Source: Poseidonocella sedimentorum (GTDB lineage: Bacteria; Pseudomonadota; Alphaproteobacteria; Rhodobacterales; Rhodobacteraceae). From it: DNA of 64,000 nucleotides. Shown one piece after another: positions 1-9,064 of the stretch (positions within the stretch are counted from its first letter, which is position 1; every line of letters begins with the position of its first letter). The DNA is taken from the NCBI RefSeq assembly GCF_900116005.1, contig NZ_FOYI01000001.1:124001-188000 (forward strand), in the 5' to 3' direction. The notes below the pieces were generated by a model. The model saw nothing but the letters and a program-made list of their open reading frames with translations. It was not told where the DNA came from and did not search any database. Both the position numbers and the translations under genes were made by a program.

Positions 1-2
1 GG

Positions 3-326
3 CGCCTGCAGTACCGGCCCGAGGCGCGCAAGATCCTGATGGTGATCTCCGACGGCGCGCCGGTCGATGACAGCACGCTCTCGGTCAACCCGGCGAGCTT
101 TCTGGAAAAACACCTGCGCGACGTGATCGCGATGGTCGAACGGCGCAAGATGGTCGAGCTCGTGGCGATCGGCATCGGCCATGACGTGACGCGCTATTAT
201 GACCGCGCGGTGACGATCACGGATGTGGATCAGCTCGCCGGCGCGATGACCGAGCAGCTCGCGACGCTGTTCGATCCCGACCCGAGGGCGCGGGCGCGCA
301 TGTTCGGCATCCGCAAGGCGGGATGA
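3..326 (+). CDS. cobT: Cobaltochelatase subunit CobT, C-terminal part (partial)
   Basis: This reading frame is already open at the left edge and supplies the last 107 residues of the protein. CobT is the ATPase-associated chaperone subunit which, with CobN and CobS, inserts cobalt into hydrogenobyrinic acid a,c-diamide in aerobic cobalamin synthesis. The visible part is the end of a von Willebrand A domain: the [14 protein letters not shown] stretch is the DG...DD metal-site region, followed by the [10 protein letters not shown] helix typical of CobT tails. Full CobT is about 600 residues or more, so most of the gene lies upstream. It ends 18 bases before the next gene on the same strand. The identification rests on family recall of this tail. 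Confidence 0.85.
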   Translation, partial: RLQYRPEARKILMVISDGAPVDDSTLSVNPASFLEKHLRDVIAMVERRKMVELVAIGIGHDVTRYYDRAVTITDVDQLAGAMTEQLATLFDPDPRARARMFGIRKAG

Positions 327-344
327 GACGGGAAGGGGAGCGCG

Positions 345-2138
345 ATGTTCCAGAGCTTTGAGGTCACCGCGCGCCCCGAGCAGGGGCCGCCGCGTCTGGC
401 GGCGCTCCGCGCGGAGATGGCGCGCGTCGGGCTCGATGGTGTCGTCGTGCCCCGGGCCGATGCGCATCAGGGCGAATATGTCGCGCCGTGCGATGCGCGG
501 CTTGAGTGGCTGACCGGGTTCACCGGCTCGGCGGGGTTTGCCGCGGTTCTGGCGGACAAGGCCGGGGTCTTTGTCGACGGGCGCTACCGGGTGCAGGTCC
601 GGGCGCAAGTGGCGACAGAGGTCTTCACGCCCATCGACTGGCCCGAGGTCAAGCTTGCGGACTGGCTCCTCGACCATGCGGGCGCGGGCGCGAAGATCGG
701 GTTCGATCCGTGGCTTCATACCTGCGACGAGATCGCCCGGCTGACCGAGGCGCTCGGAGAGCGGGTGACGCTGGTGGCCACCGAGACCCCCGTGGATCGC
801 GTCTGGCCGGACCGGCCCGCGCCGCCGGGCGGGGCGGCCGAGGCCTATCCCGATGCGCTCGCGGGCCGGAGCGCCGCGGAAAAGCGGGCGCTTTGCGCCG
901 AGGCGCTGGCCGGAACGGGCGAGGCTGTCGCGGTGCTGACCTTGCCCGATTCCATCTGCTGGCTGCTCAACATGCGCGGCTCGGACATTCCCCGGATCCC
1001 GATCGTGCAGAGTTTCGCGCTGCTCCATGCCGATCAGAGCGTCGATCTCTTCATCGCGCCGGAAAAATGCGCCGGCCTCTCGCTCGGGCCCGAGGTGCGG
1101 CTGCACCCGCCGGAGGCCTTCGCCGAGCGCCTGCGCGGGGTGACTGGCCGTGTGCGGATCGATCCGAAATCCGCGCCGCGCGCGGTGGCCGATCTTCTTG
1201 GCGAGGGCGCGGCGGAGATCACCTTCGGGCCCGATCCCTGCGTGCTGCCCAAGGCCTGCAAGACCGAGGCGGAGATCGCCGCCACGCGCGAGGCGCATCT
1301 GCGCGACGGGGCGGCGATGTGCCGCTTCCTGCACTGGCTGGACGCCCAGACACCGGGCGGCTTTACCGAGATCGACGCGGTGCGCGCGCTCGAAGACGCC
1401 CGCCGCGAGACCGGCGCGCTGCGCGACATTTCCTTCGATACAATCAGCGGCGCGGGCCCCCATGGCGCGATCGTGCATTACCGCGTCACCGAAGAGACGG
1501 ACCGGACGGTTGGCCCGGGGGACTTGCTGCTCGTCGACAGCGGCGGGCAGTATCTCGACGGGACGACCGACATCACCCGGACCATGGCGATAGGCACCCC
1601 GGACGCGGAAATGATCGCGGCCTATACACGCGTGCTGCAGGGCATGATCGCGCTCAGCCGGATCCGCTGGCCCAAGGGGCTCGCGGGGCGAGATCTCGAT
1701 GCGCTGGCGCGCGCGCCGCTGTGGATGGCGGGGATGGATTACGATCACGGGACGGGCCACGGCGTGGGGGTCTATCTTTCGGTTCACGAGGGGCCGCAGC
1801 GGTTCAGCCGGCTGTCCGAGACGCCGCTGCTGCCGGGGATGATCCTGTCGAACGAGCCGGGCTATTACCGCGAGGGGGCGTTCGGCATCCGCATCGAGAA
1901 TCTCGTGGTGGTCACCGAGGCGGCGCCCGTGCCCGGCGGCGATCCGCACCGGGCGTTTCACGGGCTGGAGACTCTGACCCTCGCGCCTTTTGATCGGCGC
2001 CTGATCGATGCCGAACGGCTGAGCGCGCCCGAGCGCGACTGGGTCGACGCCTACCACCTCACCTGTCGCGAGCGCCTGTTGCCCAGTCTGGGCAAGGAGG
2101 CGGGGATGTGGTTAATGACAGCAACGCAACCGCTTTGA
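345..2138 (+). CDS. pepP: Xaa-Pro aminopeptidase (M24B family)
   Basis: This cytosolic metallopeptidase of 597 residues removes an N-terminal residue preceding proline. It has the long three-domain architecture of APP1-type enzymes: two creatinase-like N-terminal domains (about 1-300) and a C-terminal pita-bread catalytic domain (about 310-540). The five metal ligands can be placed at about D398 (VDSGG), D409 (TTDITRT), H472 (TGHGVG), E504 (SNEPGYY) and E518 (RIENLV). A short C-terminal tail of about 60 residues follows, as is usual for this subfamily. The start follows GGGAGCGCG just upstream. No signal peptide is visible. The specific substrate cannot be read from sequence. Confidence 0.93.
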   Translation: MFQSFEVTARPEQGPPRLAALRAEMARVGLDGVVVPRADAHQGEYVAPCDARLEWLTGFTGSAGFAAVLADKAGVFVDGRYRVQVRAQVATEVFTPIDWPEVKLADWLLDHAGAGAKIGFDPWLHTCDEIARLTEALGERVTLVATETPVDRVWPDRPAPPGGAAEAYPDALAGRSAAEKRALCAEALAGTGEAVAVLTLPDSICWLLNMRGSDIPRIPIVQSFALLHADQSVDLFIAPEKCAGLSLGPEVRLHPPEAFAERLRGVTGRVRIDPKSAPRAVADLLGEGAAEITFGPDPCVLPKACKTEAEIAATREAHLRDGAAMCRFLHWLDAQTPGGFTEIDAVRALEDARRETGALRDISFDTISGAGPHGAIVHYRVTEETDRTVGPGDLLLVDSGGQYLDGTTDITRTMAIGTPDAEMIAAYTRVLQGMIALSRIRWPKGLAGRDLDALARAPLWMAGMDYDHGTGHGVGVYLSVHEGPQRFSRLSETPLLPGMILSNEPGYYREGAFGIRIENLVVVTEAAPVPGGDPHRAFHGLETLTLAPFDRRLIDAERLSAPERDWVDAYHLTCRERLLPSLGKEAGMWLMTATQPL

Positions 2139-2194
2139 CATGAAACTGTCACCTGAGATGTGCAAAGCGATGGGTAAGACAAGAGGAGCGCAGG

Positions 2195-2539
2195 ATGGCG
2201 AATGATATCAGGATCCGGAACGCGGGCGGGACATGGGTTGTCCGGGCCGGGGGGGCGGTACTGGGTGAGAGCAGCCGGGCGCTGGAGCTGAGCGAAGGCG
2301 ATCTCGTGCCGGTGATCTATTTCCCGCGCGGCGATCTTGCGATGGCCTTCCTTGATGAGACCGCCACGCGCACGACCTGCCCCAAGAAGGGTGAGGCCAC
2401 GCATTATTCCATCGTCCTGAAGAGCTTCACGCTCGACGACGCGGCCTGGTCCTATGAGGCGCCGAAGGACGAGGTCGCGGCGATCGAAGGGTACGTGGCC
2501 TTCTATCCGCGCGACGAGGTGGCGGTCGAACAGATCTGA
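2195..2539 (+). CDS. DUF427 domain-containing protein
   Basis: A 114-residue single-domain protein matching my recall of DUF427, a beta-sheet fold common in actinobacteria and alphaproteobacteria with no settled function. Recognisable family features are the GGTWVVRAGG start, the central KGEATHYSIV and the C-terminal EGYVAFYPRDEV. The reading frame has AAGAGGAGCGCAGG before the ATG, a good ribosome binding site. It lies 56 bases after the aminopeptidase and may be cotranscribed. A GC-rich hairpin (2633-2638 with 2642-2647, then GCTTTGCC) downstream may be a weak terminator. Confidence 0.85.
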   Translation: MANDIRIRNAGGTWVVRAGGAVLGESSRALELSEGDLVPVIYFPRGDLAMAFLDETATRTTCPKKGEATHYSIVLKSFTLDDAAWSYEAPKDEVAAIEGYVAFYPRDEVAVEQI

Positions 2540-2632
2540 TCCGCGCGCGCGGGCAGTGTCCGACCTAGGCGGTTCAAGCCCACCGCCCCGAGCCGCAAAC
2601 TGTTGCGCCGGGGCACAGGCGCGCCACAAAAT

Positions 2633-2650
2633 CCCGCCCCGGGCGGGGCT
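2633..2650 (+). terminator. Possible weak terminator after the DUF427 gene
   Basis: CCCGCC pairs with GGCGGG across a three-base loop and is followed by GCTTT. The stem is short and the T-run is only three bases, so this is a tentative call. Confidence 0.3.
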
Positions 2651-2693
2651 TTGCCTTCATCGCCGGTCCCCTCTGATCTAGAGATGGGGCACT

Positions 2694-2713
2694 GGCCCGG
2701 GCGGACCCGGGCC
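2694..2713. other. Perfect 8-bp hairpin in the leader of the chloride channel gene
   Basis: GGCCCGGG, loop CGGA, CCCGGGCC: a perfect inverted repeat ending 16 bases before the ATG at 2730. It could fold in the mRNA leader next to a weak ribosome binding site. It has no T-run and is not an intrinsic terminator. Confidence 0.35.
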
Positions 2714-2729
2714 GTCGCCGGGGCAGATC

Positions 2730-4418
2730 ATGTCACAGACCGACAGCGCGCCGATCAGGCGTGCCCTCAGCCAGATGCGGGCCGACGCGACACGCGCGAT
2801 TGCGCTGTTGCGTGAGGAGGGCCCGCGCGAGGTGGGGTTCTGGTTCCTCGCGCTTTTCGTCGGGATCGCGGCGGGGACGGCGGCGCTGATCTTCCGGCTC
2901 GCGATCGACTGGCTGCAAGCCACACTCTACGGCACCGAAGACGTCAGCCGCCTGCACTCCTTTGCCGAAACGCTGGAGTGGTACTGGGTGCTGGCGATCC
3001 CCATTGTCGGCGGGGTGATTGTCGGGGTCCTGTTGCAGACTCTCACGCCGGACAACCGCGTTCGCACCGTCGCCGATGTCATCGAGGGCGCGGCGCTGCG
3101 CGAGGGGCGGGTTGAACGGCGGGCGGGCATTGCCTCCGTGATTGCCTCGTGGATCACGCTCTCGACCGGGGGCAGCACGGGCCGGGAGGGGCCGGTGGTG
3201 CATATGGCGGCGTTGATCTCGACCTGGGCGGCCGATGCGGTGCGCGCCGATCCGGTGCGGGCGCGCGATCTGCTTGGCTGCGCGGTGGCGGCGGCTGTCT
3301 CGGCCAGTTTCAACGCGCCGATCGCGGGCGCGCTTTTCGCGCTTGAGGTGGTGCTGCGGCACTTCGCGCTGCATGCGCTCGCGCCCATCGTGGTGGCCAG
3401 CGCGGCCGGGACGGTGATCAACCGGCTGGCCTATGGCGACGTCACCGAATTCGTTCTGCCGGGCACCTCGGCGCTTGAGTTCTATGTCGAGCTTCCGGCC
3501 TTCTTGCTGCTCGGGCTGGTCTGCGGGATCGTGGCCACGCTGATGATGCGCTCGGTGCTCTTGGCCGAGCGGGTCGAGACGCGTCTTCAGGCGCGGTGGG
3601 GCACGGCGCCCTGGATGCGGCCGGCGCTGGCGGGGGTGTTGCTCGGCCTGATCGCCATTGCCTTTCCGCATATCATCGGGGTGGGCTATGAAACCACCAG
3701 CGATGCGCTGACCGGAAAACTGCTGCTGCACGAGGCGGTTGTCTTCGCGGGGATCAAGGTTGTCGCGGTGGCGATCACCATCGGGGGCCGGATGGGCGGC
3801 GGGATCTTTTCGCCGTCGCTCATGGTCGGCGCGCTCACCGGGCTTGCCTTCGGGCTGATCGCGACAGGGCTATTCCCGGAGGTTTCGGGCAGCCACACGC
3901 TCTATGCGCTGGCCGGGATGGGGGCGGTGGCGGCGTCGGTGCTCGGCGCGCCGATCTCGACGACGCTGATCGTCTTTGAACTCACGGGCGACTGGCAGAC
4001 GGGGCTTGCGGTCATGGTCTCGGTGTCGATCTCGACGGCGGTTTCGGCGAACCTTGTGACGCGGTCATTTTTCCTCACCCAGCTCGCCCGTCGGCGGGTG
4101 CATCTTGCGGCGGGGCCGCAGGCGTATCTGCTGCGGATGTTCATCGTGCGCAACGTGATGCGGCCGGTGGGGAGCGACGGGGTGAGCGAGGAGGCCTGTT
4201 GGGGGCTGATCCGGGCCGGCACCTATATCGACGGAAACGCGACGCTGGAGACCGCGATGCCGATGTTCGAGACGGCGGGCGTTGCGTTCCTGCCGGTGGT
4301 TCCGCTGAGCGAAGGCAAAGAGGCGCCGCCGGAGCTGATGGGCGCTTTGTTTCACATCGATGCGCTGAAGATCTACAACCGGGCGCTGGCGGCGACGGCG
4401 GCTGAAGAGCATTCCTGA
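2730..4418 (+). CDS. ClC-type chloride channel / proton antiporter
   Basis: A 562-residue integral membrane protein of the ClC family. It carries GGSTGREGPVVHMAA (GREGP anion-site loop near residues 150-155) and GGGIFSPSLMVGA (GxFxP motif near 355-368), with about ten or more hydrophobic helices between residues 35 and 460. The usual first GSGIP anion-binding motif is replaced by TLSTGGSTG, as is common in the voltage-gated-type bacterial branch. After the membrane part there is a soluble tail (about 465-562) resembling a degenerate CBS region. Whether it is a channel or a chloride/proton exchanger cannot be decided by eye. It is convergent with recN across 114 bases of GC-rich DNA. Confidence 0.9.
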   Translation: MSQTDSAPIRRALSQMRADATRAIALLREEGPREVGFWFLALFVGIAAGTAALIFRLAIDWLQATLYGTEDVSRLHSFAETLEWYWVLAIPIVGGVIVGVLLQTLTPDNRVRTVADVIEGAALREGRVERRAGIASVIASWITLSTGGSTGREGPVVHMAALISTWAADAVRADPVRARDLLGCAVAAAVSASFNAPIAGALFALEVVLRHFALHALAPIVVASAAGTVINRLAYGDVTEFVLPGTSALEFYVELPAFLLLGLVCGIVATLMMRSVLLAERVETRLQARWGTAPWMRPALAGVLLGLIAIAFPHIIGVGYETTSDALTGKLLLHEAVVFAGIKVVAVAITIGGRMGGGIFSPSLMVGALTGLAFGLIATGLFPEVSGSHTLYALAGMGAVAASVLGAPISTTLIVFELTGDWQTGLAVMVSVSISTAVSANLVTRSFFLTQLARRRVHLAAGPQAYLLRMFIVRNVMRPVGSDGVSEEACWGLIRAGTYIDGNATLETAMPMFETAGVAFLPVVPLSEGKEAPPELMGALFHIDALKIYNRALAATAAEEHS

Positions 4419-4532
4419 GCGAGTGATCTCGTGATCATGCGGAGGCGCCTTGCGGCGCCACGTCTTTGGGTTGCGCCGCCTTCGGCGTCGCGCGGGGGCG
4501 CGCGCGGGCTGGCGCCCACGCGCGCCTCTGTC

Positions 4533-6182
4533 TCAGCCATCGAGCAGGGAGCGGGCGGCGGCGCGGGCTTCGTCGGTGATGCTGTCGCCGGCGAGCATGC
4601 GGGCGAGCTCATCCACGCGGGCGGCGGTGTCGAGGGGGGTCACGGTGGAGAGGGTCGTGTCCTGTTCCACGCGTTTCTCGACGCGCCAATGGTGGCTTGC
4701 GCGGGCGGCGACCTGGGGCGCGTGGGTGACCACGAGCACCTGGCCACGGGCGCCGAGGGCGGCGAGGCGACGGCCGACCGCGTCCGCCGTGGCGCCGCCG
4801 ACGCCGCGGTCGATTTCGTCGAAGATCAGCGTTTTGCCCTCGCTGTCGCCGGCGAGGCAGACCTTGAGCGCGAGGAGAAAACGGCTGAGTTCACCGCCCG
4901 AGGCGATGCGAGCGAGGGGACCGGCGGGGGCTCCGGGGTTGGTGGCGACGGTGAAGGAGACCTCGTCCTGTCCGTCGGGGCCGGGCTCGGCGGGGGAGAT
5001 GTCCGTCAGGAAGCGCGCGCGTTCCATCTTGAGCGGGGCGAGCTCTTTGGCGACGGCGGTATCGAGGCTCCGGGCGGCGGCGCGGCGGGCGTCTGACAGC
5101 GCGGCGGCGGCGGCCTCGTAGGCTGCGTCGGCGTCGCGCAGTTCGCTGTCGAGCCGGGCGGTATCCTGGCCGCTGTCGTCGATCCGGGCGATGCGGGCGC
5201 GGAGAGTTTCGCCGTGCTCTTCGAGCGCGTCGGGCGTGACCTGATGCTTGCGGGCGAGCGCGCGGATCGCGAAGAGACGCTCTTCGGTGGCGTCGAGATC
5301 CGAGGCATCGAAGGCCAGCGCGTCGAGGCAATCGGTGATCCCACGGGCGGCTTCGTCCAGCTCGACCATCGCGCGGGTGACGGCTTCCATCGGCGCGTCG
5401 AGCCGGCCCTCGGCGTGGTCGGCCGCACCTTCGAGCCAGCGCAGCGCATCGCTGGCGGCGCCCTCAGCTCCGTCGCGTCCGAGCGCGTCGATGGCGCGGG
5501 CGAGTTCTGCGCGGATGCGCTCGGCGGATTGCATGAGGCGGCGGCGGCTGTCGAGCTCTGGCTCCTCGCCGGGGCGGGGCGCGAGCGTATCGAATTCGGC
5601 CACGGCGTGGCGCAGGAAGTCCTCTTCGGCGCGCAGCTCGGCCAGTTCGGCCTCTGCGGCAGCGCGCGCCTTGCGGGCTTTTTGGCGGGCGGACCAGGCT
5701 TTGGCCACGGCGCCGCGTGGGGCGTCGAGTGCGCCGTAGCGGTCCAGGATCTCGCGGTGCCCGCGCGGGTTGAGCAGGCCGCGCTCGTCATGCTGGCCGT
5801 GGAGCTCCAGCAGGAGGGCAGAGAGCTGGCGCAAGACCTCGCCGCTCGTCCGGCGATCATTGACATAGGCCGTCTTGCGCCCATCGCGACCGTTGATCCG
5901 GCGCAGCACGAGCTCGTCCTCTTTCGGCAAGCCGGCCTCGGCCAGAATATCGCGCGCGGGGTGATCGGGGGAGAGGTCGAAGACCGCCGTGACCTCGCCT
6001 TGCGCCGCGCCCTCGCGCACCAGATCGGCGCGCCCGCGCCAGCCGAGCACGAAGCCAAGCGCATCGAGCAGGATGGATTTGCCGGCCCCGGTCTCGCCCG
6101 TCAGCACATTGAGCCCGGCCTCGAACTCGAGCGTCAGCCGGTCGATGATGAGCATGTCGCGAATGTCGAGCGTTCGCAGCAT
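4533..6182 (-). CDS. recN: DNA repair protein RecN
   Basis: A 549-residue SMC-like ATPase that helps double-strand break repair by RecA-dependent recombination. The Walker A motif GETGAGKS is at residues 29-36 and the Walker B region KTLIFDEIDRGVGG at about 450-463. The intervening 130-400 region is Arg/Ala/Glu-rich and fits the coiled-coil arms, and VLVVTHAPQVAARASHHWRV after Walker B is the usual RecN ending. Length matches the family. It is the last gene of a minus-strand group and lies 56 bases downstream of bamD, the standard alphaproteobacterial order. No SOS (GTTC-N7-GTTC) box was found directly ahead of it. Confidence 0.96.
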   Translation of the reverse strand: MLRTLDIRDMLIIDRLTLEFEAGLNVLTGETGAGKSILLDALGFVLGWRGRADLVREGAAQGEVTAVFDLSPDHPARDILAEAGLPKEDELVLRRINGRDGRKTAYVNDRRTSGEVLRQLSALLLELHGQHDERGLLNPRGHREILDRYGALDAPRGAVAKAWSARQKARKARAAAEAELAELRAEEDFLRHAVAEFDTLAPRPGEEPELDSRRRLMQSAERIRAELARAIDALGRDGAEGAASDALRWLEGAADHAEGRLDAPMEAVTRAMVELDEAARGITDCLDALAFDASDLDATEERLFAIRALARKHQVTPDALEEHGETLRARIARIDDSGQDTARLDSELRDADAAYEAAAAALSDARRAAARSLDTAVAKELAPLKMERARFLTDISPAEPGPDGQDEVSFTVATNPGAPAGPLARIASGGELSRFLLALKVCLAGDSEGKTLIFDEIDRGVGGATADAVGRRLAALGARGQVLVVTHAPQVAARASHHWRVEKRVEQDTTLSTVTPLDTAARVDELARMLAGDSITDEARAAARSLLDG

Positions 6183-6238
6183 GGGCGGCTCCGGTCAGGC
6201 CGCGGGGCGGCGGGCCGGCGCGCCGCGATGCGCCGCGC

Positions 6239-7072
6239 TCACAGCCACTCGCCGCGGAGGACCTGGCGGTAGATCTGCGACAGCCAGTTGTTTCCGAGCG
6301 CGCGCGGCTCCAGCCCCTGACCGGTCAGCAGCGCGTAGCTGTCCTGATACCACTCCGAGCTCTGGTAATTGTGGCCCAAAATCGCGCCGGCGGCCTGCGC
6401 TTCTTCGGCGAGCCCGAGCGAGAGATAGGCCTCGACCAGCCGGTGCAGCGCCTCTGGCGTGTGGCTGGTGGTCTGGAAATCCTCGACCACGACGCGGAAC
6501 CGCTTGATCGCAGCGGCGTAATGCGCGCGGCGCATGTAGAAGCGGCCGACCTCCATCTCCTTGCCGGCGAGATGGTCGAAGGCGAGGTCGAATTTGAGAA
6601 TGGCGGACTGGGCGTATTCGCTGTCGGGGTAGCGCTCGATCACGACGCGCAGCGCCTGCAGCGCCTGGAAGGTCAGCCCCTGATCGCGGCCGACCTCGTC
6701 GATCTGGTCGTAGTAGCTCAGGGCGAGGAGGTATTGCGCGTAGGCCGCATCCTCGTCGGCGGGATAGAAGTCGATGTAGCGCTGCGCGGCGGCGCGGCTG
6801 TTCTCGTAGTCGGTGTCCCGGTGGAAGGAAAACGCCTGCATGATGAGCGCGCGCTTGGCCAGTTCGGAATAGGGGTAGAGGCGCTCGACCTCACCGAAAT
6901 AGAAGGCCGCCTGATCTTCCTTGCCGCGGTTGAGCTCGAACTCGGCGCGCTCGAAGATCTCCGAGGCGGTGTAGTTTTCGAGCGGCACGCGCGGCGCCGT
7001 CACGCCGCAGGCCCCAAGCCCCGCGGCCAGAAGAAGAGCCGTCAAACCTCTGCGCGCTGCTCTGCCTGCCAT
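6239..7072 (-). CDS. bamD: Outer membrane assembly lipoprotein BamD
   Basis: A 277-residue lipoprotein of the BAM complex, which folds beta-barrel proteins into the outer membrane. A short basic N-terminus and hydrophobic stretch lead to the lipobox LGAC (Cys at residue 22), followed by five TPR-like helices, seen as repeats rich in AxxAY and YPxSEYA. ATG at 7072 is preferred; a GTG one codon upstream is also possible, and no start has a strong Shine-Dalgarno. In many related genomes lpxC precedes bamD; here the neighbour is instead a DUF1194 gene. A 124-base gap upstream presumably holds the promoter. Confidence 0.94.
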   Translation of the reverse strand: MAGRAARRGLTALLLAAGLGACGVTAPRVPLENYTASEIFERAEFELNRGKEDQAAFYFGEVERLYPYSELAKRALIMQAFSFHRDTDYENSRAAAQRYIDFYPADEDAAYAQYLLALSYYDQIDEVGRDQGLTFQALQALRVVIERYPDSEYAQSAILKFDLAFDHLAGKEMEVGRFYMRRAHYAAAIKRFRVVVEDFQTTSHTPEALHRLVEAYLSLGLAEEAQAAGAILGHNYQSSEWYQDSYALLTGQGLEPRALGNNWLSQIYRQVLRGEWL

Positions 7073-7199
7073 CACTTACTCGCGTCGTCCTTTTTCGCGG
7101 GCACTGCCGCGTCGTTCGGCTTGGTCTAGCATAGAAAATTCCGGGGAAAAACGCCTTATCGCAATTGCGGGTCGCGGGCGGAGGAGCCTCGCCGATGCC

Positions 7200-7931
7200 T
7201 CAGTTTCCAGCCAGTCTCGGGGCATGCGTGCCGGAAATCTCCAAAATGAGCTTGCGCCGGATGGCATCGGCAAAGCTGGCGCGGGTCTCGGCGGTGATGA
7301 CGAAAGCGCCGGGGCCGCCGATGATGCGGTCTTCGTAGATGGCTTCGAGCCCGCCTTGCGCGCGGCCCGGATCTCCGGGGCGCAGAATCGGCAGGGCGTT
7401 GATCGTGATTCCGGCGGCGAGGACGCGGGCGCGGGCCTCGGCGATGGTCGGGCCGGCGTAGTTGCTCGCGGAATCGCCGGAGAAATCGATGACCTTGCGC
7501 CAGCCGTCATGCTCGTTCTGCTCGATCATGCGCAGCCCGTCGAGCAGGGCCGCGCCGATGGCGTTGCGGCCGTAGGCCTGACGCGGTTTGGATCGGAGCT
7601 CTTCGGCGAAGCGCGCCGCGTCTGCGGCGCCGCCGATCACGGTCCAGTCAGCGACGATGGCGGTGTTGGCGGCCCATTCGACATAGGTGACCGCGATCGA
7701 GCCATAGGCGGTCCCGGCGATGGCGGCGAGCACCTCGGGGTCGGTGATCGCGGTCGCGTAGCCCTCGCGTTGGAAGGCGATTTCGCGGGCGTCGATGGAG
7801 CCGGAAGCATCGGCGAGGAGCACCAGTTCGAGGTCGGTGTCCTGCGCCGCGAGCGGGCCGGCGGCCAGCAGAAGGGCAGAGAGGAAGGCGAGGTGCACGC
7901 GGCGCCGCCCTGATCCCCGCGCGCCCTTCAT
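7200..7931 (-). CDS. DUF1194 domain protein, secreted vWA-like
   Basis: A 243-residue exported protein of the DUF1194 family, which has a von Willebrand A fold. From the chosen start there is a basic N-terminus with an Arg-rich patch, a hydrophobic segment, and a likely signal-peptidase site at PLAAQ, then the metal-site motif DASGS at residues 41-45 and VIDFSGDSASNY further on. The start is ATG 7931, overlapping the stop of the radical SAM gene (ATGA), so the two are translationally coupled. The function of the family is not established, and no pathway is assigned here. Confidence 0.85.
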   Translation of the reverse strand: MKGARGSGRRRVHLAFLSALLLAAGPLAAQDTDLELVLLADASGSIDAREIAFQREGYATAITDPEVLAAIAGTAYGSIAVTYVEWAANTAIVADWTVIGGAADAARFAEELRSKPRQAYGRNAIGAALLDGLRMIEQNEHDGWRKVIDFSGDSASNYAGPTIAEARARVLAAGITINALPILRPGDPGRAQGGLEAIYEDRIIGGPGAFVITAETRASFADAIRRKLILEISGTHAPRLAGN

Positions 7932-8875
7932 GCGGAACAAGAGGCGCCGCCAAGGACGCAGAATTTGGCGCAATGGGGGTGGTTGAGAGCCACGTCGCGC
8001 TCGGCCTCTTGCAGCGTCGTGCCGAGCTCGAATTCCTCGTCATAGGGCAGCAGCGTGCAGGCGAGGACGGCCGGCGCGTCGGCGCCCTTGCGGCGCACCA
8101 CCATCCGCGACGAGGCGCACATGACGCTGTCGGGGGATTTGCCCAGAATGCCCCAGCAGGCGGTGGTGATTTCGGGGACATCGACGCGCGCGTCCATCTC
8201 CGGAAAGAGCACGGTCTGGCCGGGATCGGCGGCGTCGATCGGATAGCCGCGCTCAGCGTAGAGCCGGGCATAGCCCGCGCGCGCCTCGGCCTCGGTTTCG
8301 CCCCAGACAGTGCGCCCGGCGACGGTCATCGTCACACCCGCGTCGCGCAGCCAGTCCATCCCTTCGAGCGTTTTGGCGAAGGCGCCCGCGCCGCGCTCGG
8401 CGTCATGATGGCGCGCGCTCCAATGGTCGACCGAGATCCGAAAGGTGAGCTTGCCGGGAAAATCCGCATTCAGCGCGGCGATGCCCTCCCGGACGCGTTT
8501 GCGCATCATCGGCCGCATCGCGTTGGTCAGGACAAGAACCTCGCGGCCGGTGTCGAGCGCGGCGCGCAACATCTCTATGATCTGGGGGTTCATGAAGGGC
8601 TCGCCGCCGGTGAAGCCGATCTCGCGCGCGGGCCAGGCGCGCTCCTCCAGCTGGGCGAGATAATCGCGCACATCGGCCGCGCTGAGATAGACCAGACGGT
8701 CATTCTGCGGGCTCGATTCGATGTAGCAATTGACGCAGGCGATGTTGCACAGCGTCCCGGTATTGAACCACAGCGTTTCGGGATTGGTCAGGGCGACGCG
8801 CGCGCGCGGCTCGCCCTTGGCGGTGCGGGCCGGATCGAGAAACTTGCCGGGTGTGCCTTGGTCGAGATCTTTCAA
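7928..8875 (-). CDS. Radical SAM protein
   Basis: A 315-residue radical SAM enzyme. CNIACVNC places the three cluster-binding cysteines at 43, 47 and 50, and FTGGEP at about 89-93 is the methionyl-binding GGE motif. The C-terminal third has further cysteines (TTACWGI, SVMCASS, VLACTLL, CAKFC, ASC), suggesting an auxiliary iron-sulfur cluster or a SPASM-like end. The substrate is unknown. Its stop overlaps the start of the exported DUF1194 protein, so the two probably act together, for example in making or handling a modified product outside the cytoplasm. That link is an inference from coupling only. It diverges from zwf. Confidence 0.85.
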   Translation of the reverse strand: MKDLDQGTPGKFLDPARTAKGEPRARVALTNPETLWFNTGTLCNIACVNCYIESSPQNDRLVYLSAADVRDYLAQLEERAWPAREIGFTGGEPFMNPQIIEMLRAALDTGREVLVLTNAMRPMMRKRVREGIAALNADFPGKLTFRISVDHWSARHHDAERGAGAFAKTLEGMDWLRDAGVTMTVAGRTVWGETEAEARAGYARLYAERGYPIDAADPGQTVLFPEMDARVDVPEITTACWGILGKSPDSVMCASSRMVVRRKGADAPAVLACTLLPYDEEFELGTTLQEAERDVALNHPHCAKFCVLGGASCSA

Positions 8876-9010
8876 AGGGTCTGCTTTCCTGGGTGCATAT
8901 TTGACGTACCGCAGCGGGCGGATTGAACAAAGCCCCCTTGACGGAGTTGTGATGCCGCGCTCGGATGCTAGACTTGGCGCGTCACGCGGGCTACACCTCG
9001 GCGGAAAGTT

Positions 9011-9024
9011 CGTTAGCGCTAACG
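9011..9024. promoter_or_regulatory. LacI-type palindromic operator ahead of zwf
   Basis: CGTTAGCGCTAACG is a perfect 14-bp palindrome with the central CG pair typical of LacI-family operators (for example gluconate and sugar repressors). It sits 41 bases before the zwf start, where it could control the zwf-pgl-pgi operon. No LacI-family gene is in the window. Confidence 0.6.
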
Positions 9025-9064
9025 CGATGCGCCGGCCGCATCGCCCCAGCTGAAAGACACTGGC

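Noticed and set aside
4419-4532. Terminator between the ClC gene and recN
   Set aside because: There are several GC-rich short stems (for example GGCGCC-TTGC-GGCGCC at 4444-4459) but no T-run on either strand.
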